Origin: an uncultured Dialister sp.
Lineage (GTDB): Bacteria; Bacillota; Negativicutes; Veillonellales; Dialisteraceae
Length of the DNA: 64,000 nucleotides
Assembly (NCBI GenBank): GCA_934178345.1
Contig: CAKPQG010000005.1
Location: 59,664 to 123,663, forward strand
Reading direction: 5' to 3'
Made by a program: the position numbers and the translations under genes. Below the pieces are notes generated by a model that made no database searches, was not told the origin of the DNA, and worked only from the letters and a program-made list of their open reading frames with translations. The first letter of the stretch is position 1, and each line of letters begins with the position of its first letter. Positions 44,513 to 53,012 of this stretch are shown here, one piece after another.

Positions 44513-45474
44513 TATTTATCAAAGAGGGAGCTGACAGAAGCGTCGTGGAAAATACGAAGGATAGCTTCGCCAAGGAGCGGAGCGATGGAGAGCTGGGTCA
44601 GCTTGCTGCCAAGGCCTTCCACCTTTTCTTTTTCGACCGGCAGAGAATTGGTGACGATCAGTTCCTTGATATTGGATTTGCTGATTCTTTCCGTAGCCGG
44701 ATCCGTCAGTACCGGATGGCAGACAGCTGCATAGACATCTCTTGCGCCGGCTTCTGCGAGGGCTTTCGCACCTTCGCACAGAGAGCCTGCGGTATCTACG
44801 ATATCATCGACGACAAAGCAGTTTCTGTCTTTCACATCACCGATGATATTCATGACTTTCGCAACACCCGGTTCCGGACGGCGTTTTTCAATGATGGCGA
44901 TCGGAGCGCCGACACGGTCAGCCAGCTCTCTTGCACGGGTGACACCGCCGAGGTCTGGAGAAACGATGGTGAGGTTTTCCAGATTCTTGGATTTTACATA
45001 GTCTGCGAGCAGAGATGCAGACATGAGGTGGTCTACAGGGACATTGAAGAATCCCTGAATCTGTCCTGCGTGCAGATCCATGGTCACTACACGGGTCGCA
45101 CCGGCTGCCGACATCAGGTCAGCGACCAGTTTGGAGGAAATCGGTTCACGGCCGCGGGTCTTGCGGTCCTGACGTGCATAACCATAGTAAGGTACTACAC
45201 AGGTGATATGACGGGCAGATGCTCTCTTCAGTGCGTCAATCATGATGAGCATTTCCATCAGATTGTCATTGACCGGTGCGCCGGTCGGCTGAATGATGAA
45301 GCAGTCTTTGCCGCGGACACTTTCATTGATCATCACCTGAATTTCACCATTGTTGAATTTGCCGCAGATGGCTTTCCCGAGCGGAACTCCGATGTAGTCG
45401 GAAATTTCCTTTGCCAGTGCGGGGTGAGAATTCCCTGTAAAAATCTTCAATTTAGAAGTGTCTTCCATGTCCAT
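44512..45474 (-). CDS. prs: Ribose-phosphate pyrophosphokinase
   Basis: Makes PRPP from ribose 5-phosphate and ATP, feeding nucleotide synthesis and the xpt reaction. The 320-residue class I enzyme has the flexible loop YYGYARQDRKTRGREPIS, the DLHAGQIQGFF metal site and the PRPP loop FVVDDIVDTAGS. ATG 45474 is chosen, with GGGAGAGGCAGC upstream; ATG 45468 is possible. The longer frame reaches into the promoter region and is rejected. Operon with pth. Confidence 0.96.
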   Translation of the reverse strand: MDMEDTSKLKIFTGNSHPALAKEISDYIGVPLGKAICGKFNNGEIQVMINESVRGKDCFIIQPTGAPVNDNLMEMLIMIDALKRASARHITCVVPYYGYARQDRKTRGREPISSKLVADLMSAAGATRVVTMDLHAGQIQGFFNVPVDHLMSASLLADYVKSKNLENLTIVSPDLGGVTRARELADRVGAPIAIIEKRRPEPGVAKVMNIIGDVKDRNCFVVDDIVDTAGSLCEGAKALAEAGARDVYAAVCHPVLTDPATERISKSNIKELIVTNSLPVEKEKVEGLGSKLTQLSIAPLLGEAILRIFHDASVSSLFDK

Positions 45475-45578
45475 TTTGCTGCCTCTCCCTTTCCTTTCAT
45501 TTCTTTGAAAGTTGTAAAATGTATTTTCTGCCGCCGGAGCGTCACTCCCTCTTGCTCCGGCAGACATACTGCCTCTAT

Positions 45579-45607
45579 ATTATACCAATCCTTTGCAAAA
45601 ATGCCAA
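45579..45607 (-). promoter_or_regulatory. prs-pth promoter
   Basis: TTGGCA (45607-45602), 17 bases, TATAAT (45584-45579) on the minus strand. Confidence 0.75.
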
Positions 45608-45659
45608 AAAATCTTTATGCCGTTTTGTTTTTGTTGTTTGTTATTAGTTGTTGGTTGTT

Positions 45660-45905
45660 TGGAAATCAGGGATAAGTGGCAAGGGATTAGGGATTGGGGA
45701 TTAGGGGGTACAAGTGACTGATGACTAGTGACTGGTGACTTGAATACCACGTTCGGGCATCGCCATTATTTATACTCCGCGGCGCTTCTATATTTTTATG
45801 CGCCGCACCATTCCCTTTGAACCTATAGAACCTGCTGAACCTCTTTCACACGTAATCAAGGGGCGGTACGCCCCAAGGGCTAACCCTGAACCAGTCAACC
45901 TGAAC
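45660..45905. repeat. Microrepeats and family C mosaic
   Basis: AGGGATTAGGGATTGGGGAT and GTGACTGATGACTAGTGACT are followed by TTTATACTCCGCGGCGCTTC, TATGCGCCGCACC, GAACCTATAGAACCTGCTGA, AATCAAGGGGCGGTACGCCC and CTAACCCTGAACC. It is the fullest family C copy, ending next to the glmU stop. No gene lies here. Confidence 0.75.
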
Positions 45906-45908
45906 CCG

Positions 45909-47288
45909 TTAATCCTTATACGTATCCTCGTCGACCCAGTCTTCGATATTTCTCTGCTTCGCCCTTGCGACGGAGAGTGCCTTTGCCGGGACATCCTTTG
46001 TGATGGTCGAGCCAGCGGCGGTGAAGGCTCTTTCTCCAATATGGACTGGAGCGACCAGGTTCGTATTGCAGCCGATGAAGGCGTGATCATCGATGGTGCA
46101 GCGATGCTTGTCCTTGCCGTCGAAATTGACAGTGACTGTGCCGCAGCCGAAATTGACATTCTTACCCAGATCCGAATCGCCGCAGTAGATAAGATGCGGC
46201 AGCTTCGTGCCATCGCCCACATTGGAATTCTTAACTTCGACGAAATTGCCGATCTTCACATGGTCATGCAGCACCGTATTCGGACGGAGATGGACGAAAG
46301 GTCCGATTTCATCATAGCTGCCGATGGTACATTCATGACCGTACACGCGGTTCAGATGCGTGAAATCACCGCAGTGTACATCGGTCAGCTGGGTATCCGG
46401 GCCGATCTCGCAGTGCTTGCCGATGACGGTCTTTCCCTGGAGCATGGTGCCCGGGAAGAGAACGGTATCGCAGCCGACTTCGACATCCTGCTCGATGTAA
46501 GTGTGCTCCGGGTCGATGATGCTGACGCCGGAAGCCATGAGTTCTTCTGCTTTCCGAAGGCGCAGGATCCGGTCAGCGGCAGCCAGCTGGATGCGGGAAT
46601 TGACCCCCATCGTCTCATCAGCATCGTCCGCTGCGACCGGAACGACCTTGAGGCCCGCTTTGATCATGATCTCAAAAACATCCGTCAGGTAGTACTCTCC
46701 CTGTGCATTCTTATTGTCGATTTTTTCGAGCGCATCGAGCAGGGCGCCCACCTGAAAGACATACGTACCTGTATTGATCTCATGGACGGCGAGCTGTTCC
46801 GGTGTGCCATCCTTCTGTTCTACAATGCATGTCATGTGTCCCGCTTCATCGCGGAGTACGCGGCCATAGCCGAAAGGATTATCAAGGATCGCGGTCAGCA
46901 CCGAAGCAGCCGCTCCCTCTTCCCTGCAGGTCTTTGCCAGATGCGCAATCGTCTCCGCGCGAAGCAGCGGCGTATCCCCGCAGATGACCAGCACATAACT
47001 GTCTCTGTCTTTTTCAAATTCCGGCACTGCCTGCATGACAGCATGGCCCGTCCCAAGCTGCTGTTCCTGATGGACAAAAGACACCTCGTGATTTCCAAGA
47101 TACTCTCTCACCAGATGTTCCTTGAAGCCGGTGATCACGACCTGATGATCCGAACCCGCTTCCCGCACGAGGCGGATGACCTGCTCGACCATCGGCACCC
47201 CGCATACGCGGTGCAGCACCTTTGGAAATTCAGACTTCATGCGTGTGCCCTGTCCGGCAGCTAAAATAACGGCGGTAAGTTCTGCCAT
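45909..47288 (-). CDS. glmU: Bifunctional GlmU: UDP-GlcNAc pyrophosphorylase / glucosamine-1-phosphate acetyltransferase
   Basis: Makes UDP-N-acetylglucosamine for peptidoglycan and outer-membrane glycolipid. Of 459 residues, the first about 230 are the uridyltransferase (LAAGQGTRMKSEFPKVLH near residues 10-27, CGDTPLL, GEYYLTD). The rest is a left-handed beta helix of hexapeptide repeats with the acetyl-CoA site (HLIYCGDSDLG, NFGCGTVTVNFDG, GCNTNLVAPV). ATG 47288 follows a GGAGG stretch. It has its own promoter; repeat DNA separates it from prs. Confidence 0.96.
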   Translation of the reverse strand: MAELTAVILAAGQGTRMKSEFPKVLHRVCGVPMVEQVIRLVREAGSDHQVVITGFKEHLVREYLGNHEVSFVHQEQQLGTGHAVMQAVPEFEKDRDSYVLVICGDTPLLRAETIAHLAKTCREEGAAASVLTAILDNPFGYGRVLRDEAGHMTCIVEQKDGTPEQLAVHEINTGTYVFQVGALLDALEKIDNKNAQGEYYLTDVFEIMIKAGLKVVPVAADDADETMGVNSRIQLAAADRILRLRKAEELMASGVSIIDPEHTYIEQDVEVGCDTVLFPGTMLQGKTVIGKHCEIGPDTQLTDVHCGDFTHLNRVYGHECTIGSYDEIGPFVHLRPNTVLHDHVKIGNFVEVKNSNVGDGTKLPHLIYCGDSDLGKNVNFGCGTVTVNFDGKDKHRCTIDDHAFIGCNTNLVAPVHIGERAFTAAGSTITKDVPAKALSVARAKQRNIEDWVDEDTYKD

Positions 47289-47397
47289 AGTTTCCTCCTA
47301 TAGAAATCCCATTTCATAGCAAGCGACGGGAGCGGCTATTCCGTTCCCCAGTTTTTCAGATATATAGCAGGCTGTTTATCTAAAACCTGTAAGCTTT

Positions 47398-47426
47398 ATT
47401 GTAGCAAAATAAAGGGGGTATCGCAA
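47398..47426 (-). promoter_or_regulatory. glmU promoter
   Basis: TTGCGA (47426-47421), 17 bases, TACAAT (47403-47398) on the minus strand. The stretch from 47430 to 47610 shows nothing recognisable. Confidence 0.72.
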
Positions 47427-47611
47427 GAAAAAAAGGATTGATTGTTAGCGGTCGGGAATGTTCGTTTCCAAAATGGCGCAAATCTCATGCTTACCGTTCT
47501 GCCATGACTTTGCTGCGGATAATAACAACGCGGAAAATGATCAAAAACTTACGGCACTTCATTTTTTCAGCGCCCCCATTGCATCCCATCAGAGCCTGCC
47601 TCTCAATCACA

Positions 47612-47647
47612 AATAAAAAGGACCGTGACGAAATGTCATGGTCCTTC
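47612..47647 (-). terminator. eno terminator
   Basis: AAGGACCGTGAC (47618-47629) and GTCATGGTCCTT (47635-47646) form a hairpin with one mismatch; T-rich sequence follows on the minus strand. Confidence 0.85.
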
Positions 47648-47661
47648 TTGCATGCTTACTA

Positions 47662-48957
47662 TCAGTTGAAGCGTCTCATTTTATGAGTGAGGCTGCCGTT
47701 GCCGTAGATGGAGTCTGCATCGAGGTCTTCTTCGATGCGAAGAAGCTGATTGTACTTCGCTACGCGTTCGCTTCTTGCCGGAGCGCCGGTCTTGATCTGG
47801 CCTGCATTCAGAGCGACGGCGATGTCTGCGATGGTGGTATCTGCGGTTTCACCGGAGCGGTGGGAAATGACAGCGGTATAGCCTGCGCGCTGTGCCATCT
47901 GTACCGCTTCGAAGGTTTCGGTCAGGGTGCCGATCTGGTTCAGCTTGATCAGGATGGAATTCGCTACACCCATATGAATGCCCTTGGACAGGCGTTTGGT
48001 ATTGGTGACGAAAAGATCATCGCCGACGAGCTGGACTTTGCTGCCGAGGCGATCGGTCAGTTTCTTCCAGCCGTCCCAGTCTTCTTCGCCGAGACCGTCT
48101 TCGATGGAGATGATCGGGTACTGGTCGATCAGGTGTTCATAGAAATCAATCATTTCCTCTGCGGTCTTGGCAGCGTGGTCGCCTGCGAGGTGGTAGAGGC
48201 CGTCATCGCCAAGGAGTTCGGAAGCGGCAACGTCCGTGGAGAGGACAATGTCCTTGCCTGCGGTGTAGCCTGCTTTTTCGATGGCTTCACAGATGACTTC
48301 CATCGCAGCTTCGTTCGACGGAAGGTCCGGTGCAAAGCCGCCTTCATCACCGATCGCGGTAGAAAGGCCTTTGGCTTTGAGAACGTTTTTCAGGGCATGG
48401 TAGACTTCTGCACACATGCGGAGCGCTTCTCTGAAGTTCGGAGCGCCGACCGGCATGATCATGCTTTCCTGAATATCGACATTGTTGTCCGCATGCGCAC
48501 CGCCGTTCATAATGTTCATCATCGGGACCGGCAGATTGTGGGCATTGACACCGCCAAGATACTGGTACAGCGGAAGACCGGCGGACTGTGCTGCTGCATG
48601 AGCGGCAGCGAGGGAGACACCGAGGATGGCATTCGCGCCAAGGCGGCTCTTGTTTTCTGTGCCGTCGAGGTTGATCAGGATGTGGTCAAGTCCTCTCTGG
48701 TCGCTGGCGTCCCAGCCGAGGACTGCGTCAGCGATTTCACCATTGACGTTATTCACTGCCTGGAGCACGCCTTTGCCGTCGTAACGGTTTTTATCGCCGT
48801 CACGAAGTTCGGTGGCTTCGAACATCCCGGTGGAAGCGCCGGACGGTACTGCGGCTCTGGCGAAGGTGCCGTCTTCGAGCTGCATATCAACTTCGACAGT
48901 CGGGTTTCCACGGGAATCCAAAATTTCTCTTGCGTGCAGATCAGTAATTGCTGCCAT
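47662..48957 (-). CDS. eno: Enolase
   Basis: Interconverts 2-phosphoglycerate and phosphoenolpyruvate. The 431 residues contain AREILDSRGNPTVEVD, PSGASTGMFEA, GDEGGFAPD, SIEDGLGEEDWDGW and the C-terminal ISHRSGETADTTIAD. Asp and Glu of these blocks bind the two Mg ions, and the lysine in LIKLNQIGT is catalytic. AAAGGAGTAAGAACA precedes ATG 48957. A family A element (A5) begins only about 29 bases upstream of the start, so it must lie in or right before the eno leader. Confidence 0.97.
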   Translation of the reverse strand: MAAITDLHAREILDSRGNPTVEVDMQLEDGTFARAAVPSGASTGMFEATELRDGDKNRYDGKGVLQAVNNVNGEIADAVLGWDASDQRGLDHILINLDGTENKSRLGANAILGVSLAAAHAAAQSAGLPLYQYLGGVNAHNLPVPMMNIMNGGAHADNNVDIQESMIMPVGAPNFREALRMCAEVYHALKNVLKAKGLSTAIGDEGGFAPDLPSNEAAMEVICEAIEKAGYTAGKDIVLSTDVAASELLGDDGLYHLAGDHAAKTAEEMIDFYEHLIDQYPIISIEDGLGEEDWDGWKKLTDRLGSKVQLVGDDLFVTNTKRLSKGIHMGVANSILIKLNQIGTLTETFEAVQMAQRAGYTAVISHRSGETADTTIADIAVALNAGQIKTGAPARSERVAKYNQLLRIEEDLDADSIYGNGSLTHKMRRFN

Positions 48958-48985
48958 TGTTCTTACTCCTTTGGTTTTTGCGTTT

Positions 48986-49149
48986 TATGGAAACACTGAT
49001 TAAATCGTTGTCCGACCGGGCTCTTGCATTTTCATGCAAGGCGAGGAATAAGCCGCCGCGAACAGAAAGCTATGTAAGGCGGGTTATGACGAAGTATTGT
49101 ATGAAAATACATGCCAAGTCGGTCTGCGATTGAATCAGCGTTTCCTTAT
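48986..49149. repeat. Family A palindromic element, diverged copy A5
   Basis: About 164 bp. The arms differ from other copies but still pair: TTGCATTTTCATGCAA faces TTGTATGAAAATACATG, and AATAAGCCGCC faces GGCGGGTTAT. The core motif has drifted (GCGAACAGAAAGCTATG). It lies directly upstream of eno. Confidence 0.87.
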
Positions 49150-49194
49150 GTATAGTTCATGAAGCCGGAAATCTCATAGTCATAAAAGGGTGAG

Positions 49195-49300
49195 CGGGGA
49201 TGGTGCAGCGCAAGATATAAGGAAGCGCCGCGAAGCTTTCTATAAATGAGAGCAACTCCCTTTAGAACCATCAGCGCCTGTAGAACCCGCTCCCCTGTTT
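49195..49300. repeat. Family C fragment
   Basis: GGAAGCGCCGCGAAGCTTTC, TTTAGAACCATCAGCGCC and TGTAGAACCCGCTCCCCTG carry the family C signatures, just after the tpiA stop. No terminator hairpin is clear for the gap operon. Confidence 0.55.
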
Positions 49301-49303
49301 CTC

Positions 49304-50056
49304 TTATTTTCCAGCCTTTTCATAAATGCTGAGGAAATCCTCGGGTTTGAGGCTCGCGCCGCCGATGAGCGCTCCATCGATGTCTTTCTCTTTGAGGAAG
49401 TCAGCGATATTTTCACTCTTGACGGAGCCACCGTAGAGGATGCGGATGTCGGAGGCGGCTTTCTTGCCGGCAATGTCCTTCACGGTCTCGCGGATGAAGG
49501 CGCAGACAGCCTCCGCATCTTCGGCCGTCGCAGCCGCTCCGGTGCCGATGGCCCAGATGGGTTCATAGGCGATGACGAGGGAGCCGACATCTTTCTTATC
49601 GATGTCAAAAAGTGCGGTGCGGATTTCCGAACCGATGCGTTCTTCGGTCTGTCCGTTTTTACGTTCTTCTGCTGTTTCTCCGACGCAGAGGATCGGTGTC
49701 ATGCCATGTTCCTTGACGGCCTTCACCTTGCGCGCGATGAATTCATCACTTTCGCCCAGAATTTCCCGGCGTTCAGAGTGACCGCAGATGACATAGGTGC
49801 AGCCGAGGCCTTTCAGCATGGCGGGGGAGATTTCTCCAGTGAATGCACCCTTCTCTTCCGGGTATACATTCTGCGCGCCCCAGTGGATTGAGGTACGCGC
49901 GAGGAAGAAATTCGTCAGCGGAAGGTCTGTGAAAGGCGGGCAGATGAGCATTTCCACGCCCTCTTTCTTCTGCATCTTGAAATGCTTGAAGAAGGCCTCC
50001 GCCTCTTCGACCGTGCAGTTCATTTTCCAGTTTCCTGCGATAAGGATCTGTCTCAC
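49304..50056 (-). CDS. tpiA: Triosephosphate isomerase
   Basis: Interconverts dihydroxyacetone phosphate and glyceraldehyde 3-phosphate. The 250 residues show the motif AGNWKMN near residues 7-13 with the active lysine, the catalytic His in ICGHSERRE and Glu in AYEPIWAIGTG, and the phosphate-binding ILYGGSV. The best start is GTG 50056, 8 bases after AAGGAG; a GTG at 50065 overlaps the ribosome site and the pgk stop. It is the last gene of gap-pgk-tpiA. Confidence 0.95.
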   Translation of the reverse strand: MRQILIAGNWKMNCTVEEAEAFFKHFKMQKKEGVEMLICPPFTDLPLTNFFLARTSIHWGAQNVYPEEKGAFTGEISPAMLKGLGCTYVICGHSERREILGESDEFIARKVKAVKEHGMTPILCVGETAEERKNGQTEERIGSEIRTALFDIDKKDVGSLVIAYEPIWAIGTGAAATAEDAEAVCAFIRETVKDIAGKKAASDIRILYGGSVKSENIADFLKEKDIDGALIGGASLKPEDFLSIYEKAGK

Positions 50057-50061
50057 AGGGA

Positions 50062-51249
50062 TCACTCCTTATCCGCCAGGATGGCTACGCCCGGAAGGAC
50101 CATGCCTTCGAGCATTTCCAGCGATGCGCCGCCGCCGGTGGAGACGTGGGAGAATTTGTCTCCAAGCCCGAGTTCGTCAACAACAGACGCCGATTCACCG
50201 CCGCCGATGACGGTGGTCGCATCAAGGTCGGCCATCGCTCTGGCGATGGTGAATGTGCCTTTCGAGAAGGGTTCCATTTCAAAGACGCCCATCGGCCCAT
50301 TCCATACGACAGTCTTCATCTTTTTCAAAGTTTCCACATAGAGCTCGATGGTCTTTGGTCCGATGTCGAGCGCCATCCATGGATCCTGGAATTCTTCTTT
50401 GGAGAGGACTTTCGTATTTGCATCTTCCGCGAACGCATCGCCTGCCATGAAGTCGACCGGCAGCATGATTTCGCTGCCCATATCATGGGCTTTCTTCATA
50501 AGATTTCTGGCAAGATCGAAACGATCTTTGTCCTGCAGGGATTTGCCCATGTCGTAGCCTTCAGCTGCGACGAAGGTATTCGCCATACCGCCGCCGATCA
50601 GGATGACATCGGCTTTTTCCATCAGGTTCGCGATGACCTGGATCTTGTCGCTGATCTTCGCACCGCCGATGATGGCAGCGAATGGACGCTCCGGCTTTTC
50701 AACCACGCCGTCAAGGAAATCGATTTCTTTCTTCAGAAGCAGTCCGGATACCATCGGCATCAGCTTGCCGACACCGGCAATGGATGCATGGCTTCTGTGC
50801 GATACGCCGAATGCGTCATTGACCGCCAGATCGCAGCCTTCGACCAGCGCTTTCGCAAAGCCCGGATCATTCTTTTCTTCTTCTTTGTGAAAACGAAGGT
50901 TTTCAAGGAGCAGGACTTCGCCCGGTGCGAGAGCCGCTTTCTTTTCCTTTGCTTCCTCGCCGATGCAGTCGGAGGCGAATTTCACATCCATGTGCAGCAG
51001 TTCAGCAAGGCGCTTGGCGACTGGCGCAAGAGACAGATCCGGCTTCACTTCGCCCTTCGGACGGCCCATATGGCTCGCAATGACGAGCGCAGCGCCATGG
51101 TCTAAGAGATAGCGTAGCGTCGGCAGCGTCGCTACGATGCGGCGGTCGTCGGTGATATGGCCTTCCTTGTCATGCGGCACATTGTAGTCCACACGGATAT
51201 AGACGGTCTTGCCTTCTGGTTTCAAATCATAAATGGTCTGCTTGTTCAT
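50062..51249 (-). CDS. pgk: Phosphoglycerate kinase
   Basis: Forms ATP from 1,3-bisphosphoglycerate. The 395 residues have YIRVDYNVPHDKEG near the N-terminus, LVIASHMGRPKGE, ENLRFHKEEEKN, AAIIGGAKISDK, NGPMGVFEMEPF and the C-terminal GGGESASV and HVSTGGGASLEML. ATG 51249 is the homologous start (MNKQTIYDLKPEGKTVYIR); it lies 3 bases beyond the gap stop, with GGACTG as a weak ribosome site. Middle gene of the gap-pgk-tpiA operon. Confidence 0.97.
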   Translation of the reverse strand: MNKQTIYDLKPEGKTVYIRVDYNVPHDKEGHITDDRRIVATLPTLRYLLDHGAALVIASHMGRPKGEVKPDLSLAPVAKRLAELLHMDVKFASDCIGEEAKEKKAALAPGEVLLLENLRFHKEEEKNDPGFAKALVEGCDLAVNDAFGVSHRSHASIAGVGKLMPMVSGLLLKKEIDFLDGVVEKPERPFAAIIGGAKISDKIQVIANLMEKADVILIGGGMANTFVAAEGYDMGKSLQDKDRFDLARNLMKKAHDMGSEIMLPVDFMAGDAFAEDANTKVLSKEEFQDPWMALDIGPKTIELYVETLKKMKTVVWNGPMGVFEMEPFSKGTFTIARAMADLDATTVIGGGESASVVDELGLGDKFSHVSTGGGASLEMLEGMVLPGVAILADKE

Positions 51250-51251
51250 TC

Positions 51252-52259
51252 TTACAGTCCTTTCGATGCGACGAATTTGACGAGGTCGATGATTCTCATG
51301 GAGTAGCCCCATTCGTTATCATACCATGCAATGACTTTGACCAGATTCCCTTCCATGACCATGGTGAGCAGGCTGTCAACGGTGGAGCTGACATCGGTGG
51401 TCTTGAAATCGGAAGAAACGAGCGGTTCATCGGTGTATGCGAGGATGCCTTTCAGTTCGCCTTCTGCGGCTTCCTTGAGTGCTGCATTGATTTCTTCCTT
51501 CGTAGCCGGCTTTTCAATCTCAGCGACGAGGTCAACCAGAGATACATCCGGGGTCGGTACACGGATCGCAAGGCCATTCAGCTTGCCCTTGAGTTCCGGA
51601 ATGACGATGCCGATGGCTTTGGCTGCGCCCGTGGAAGTCGGGATGATGTTTTCCGCTGCCGCTCTTCCGCGTCTGGCATCCTTCTTGTGTGCCTTTTCCA
51701 AGATCGCCTGGTCATTCGTGTAGGAATGAACCGTGGTCATCAGGCCGCGAACGATGTGGAATTTTTCATTCAGCACTTTGACCACCGGAGCAAGGCAGTT
51801 CGTGGTGCAGGAGGCATTGGAAATGATATTGTCTGTTTCCGGATTGTAGGTGTCTTCATTGACGCCCATGACGATGGTCGCATCATCATCCTTGCCCGGT
51901 GCCGTGATGATGACCTTCTTCACAGTGCCTTTGATATGCTTGCCGGCACTTTCTTTATCTTTCAGCTTGCCGGTGGATTCGACGACGATTTCGACACCGT
52001 ACTTGCTCCAGTCCAGATGTTCCGGATCGCGGTCAGAGAAGACATGGACTCTCTTGCCGTCAATGATGAGATCATCGCCATCGATCTTGACGTCCTTGCC
52101 AAGTCGGCCATGGACAGTATCGTATTTCAGAAGATACTCTGCAGTTTCCACGCCGCTCGGGTTATTGATAGCGACCACTTCCAGATCATCTCTATCCAGA
52201 AGTCCGCGGAATACCAGTCTGCCAATTCTGCCAAAACCATTGATACCGATCTTTGTCAT
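51252..52259 (-). CDS. gap: Glyceraldehyde-3-phosphate dehydrogenase
   Basis: Oxidative phosphorylation of glyceraldehyde 3-phosphate with NAD. The 335 residues start MTKIGINGFGRIGRLVFRGL and carry the catalytic C151 in SNASCTTNCLAP, the paired HSYTNDQ histidine region and the C-terminal WYDNEWGYS. CAGGAGGGTATATAAG precedes ATG 52259. A 68-residue in-frame extension lies in the leader and is not real. First gene of gap-pgk-tpiA, with a long 5' leader. Confidence 0.97.
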   Translation of the reverse strand: MTKIGINGFGRIGRLVFRGLLDRDDLEVVAINNPSGVETAEYLLKYDTVHGRLGKDVKIDGDDLIIDGKRVHVFSDRDPEHLDWSKYGVEIVVESTGKLKDKESAGKHIKGTVKKVIITAPGKDDDATIVMGVNEDTYNPETDNIISNASCTTNCLAPVVKVLNEKFHIVRGLMTTVHSYTNDQAILEKAHKKDARRGRAAAENIIPTSTGAAKAIGIVIPELKGKLNGLAIRVPTPDVSLVDLVAEIEKPATKEEINAALKEAAEGELKGILAYTDEPLVSSDFKTTDVSSTVDSLLTMVMEGNLVKVIAWYDNEWGYSMRIIDLVKFVASKGL

Positions 52260-52466
52260 CTTATATACCCTCCTGTAACTGAACCTGCTTTTGAAGCAGC
52301 TCTTCTGAGGCGCCGCGCAGAGAAACCCCTTGCGCGACAGCCTAAAACATGCGGGCTCGATGGGATATCTTCTTTCGAACCACCCGCACTGTAAAACCGA
52401 TACAAAAACCTCCCGCCCGCTTCCATTTTCCTTGCACAATACAGAGGAAATCGGGCGAAACATTAC
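52260..52466 (-). promoter_or_regulatory. Long structured leader of the gap operon
   Basis: About 205 bases separate the predicted transcription start from the gap ATG. The leader holds short hairpins, including GCGC(AAGGGGTTTCTCT)GCGC and GCTGCTTC(AAAAGC) pairs, and a GCGGGTGGTTCGAAAGAAG segment. I recognise no known riboswitch class. Confidence 0.45.
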
Positions 52467-52472
52467 GACTAC

Positions 52473-52501
52473 AGTATATCACGCTGGCTTTAATACTACA
52501 A
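52473..52501 (-). promoter_or_regulatory. gap operon promoter
   Basis: TTGTAG (52501-52496), 17 bases, TATACT (52478-52473) on the minus strand. Confidence 0.7.
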
Positions 52502-52879
52502 TATCTCTTGCAAGATTTCTATTTAAGTATACTCTTTTAAGTAAAAAGAGTGTCAAATAAATCTGAAAATGGCTTCGGCACCTTGTCAGGGTGAGAAGCT
52601 GCGGAACTCATCCCCCATCGGCTTTCGCTGATCGCGCCGCGATAAGGCATGATGGTTCGGGGCATGCATCGAAGGCTCTCTTCCGCTGTACTGTCACCGT
52701 CAGCAAAGACTGCGACCAGTGCATTTCACTATCCCATTTCCAAGAAAGCCGCCCCGCTTTCCAAACCCGTTCAGCCTGATTTTCTTCCTTTCTTTCAAAA
52801 AAAGCATCGACCTTTTCATTTCGATGACTTTTTTGAAAGAATTTACCGTTTCTACATTCCATTGTTAGAAAGAAAAGGC

Positions 52880-52885
52880 TATAAT
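52880..52885 (+). promoter_or_regulatory. Possible -10 box of fabK
   Basis: GGCTATAATATG gives a perfect TATAAT; no good -35 box at 16-18 bases is visible, so an activator may help. The stretch 52560-52850 otherwise holds nothing I can support. Confidence 0.4.
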
Positions 52886-53012
52886 ATGCATAGACAGAAT
52901 GAAATACATGAATATGTTAGTTGTGACTGGTGATTCAAACCTATTCCCTGATCACGTCCACTATTCTATTCTTCTTAGATGCAATCCGCATTCCCACGAA
53001 AGGAGCACTCCT

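Noticed and set aside
52608..52862. Open frames between the gap promoter and fabK
   Set aside because: No ribosome sites and compositions unlike the genes around them; left as noncoding.
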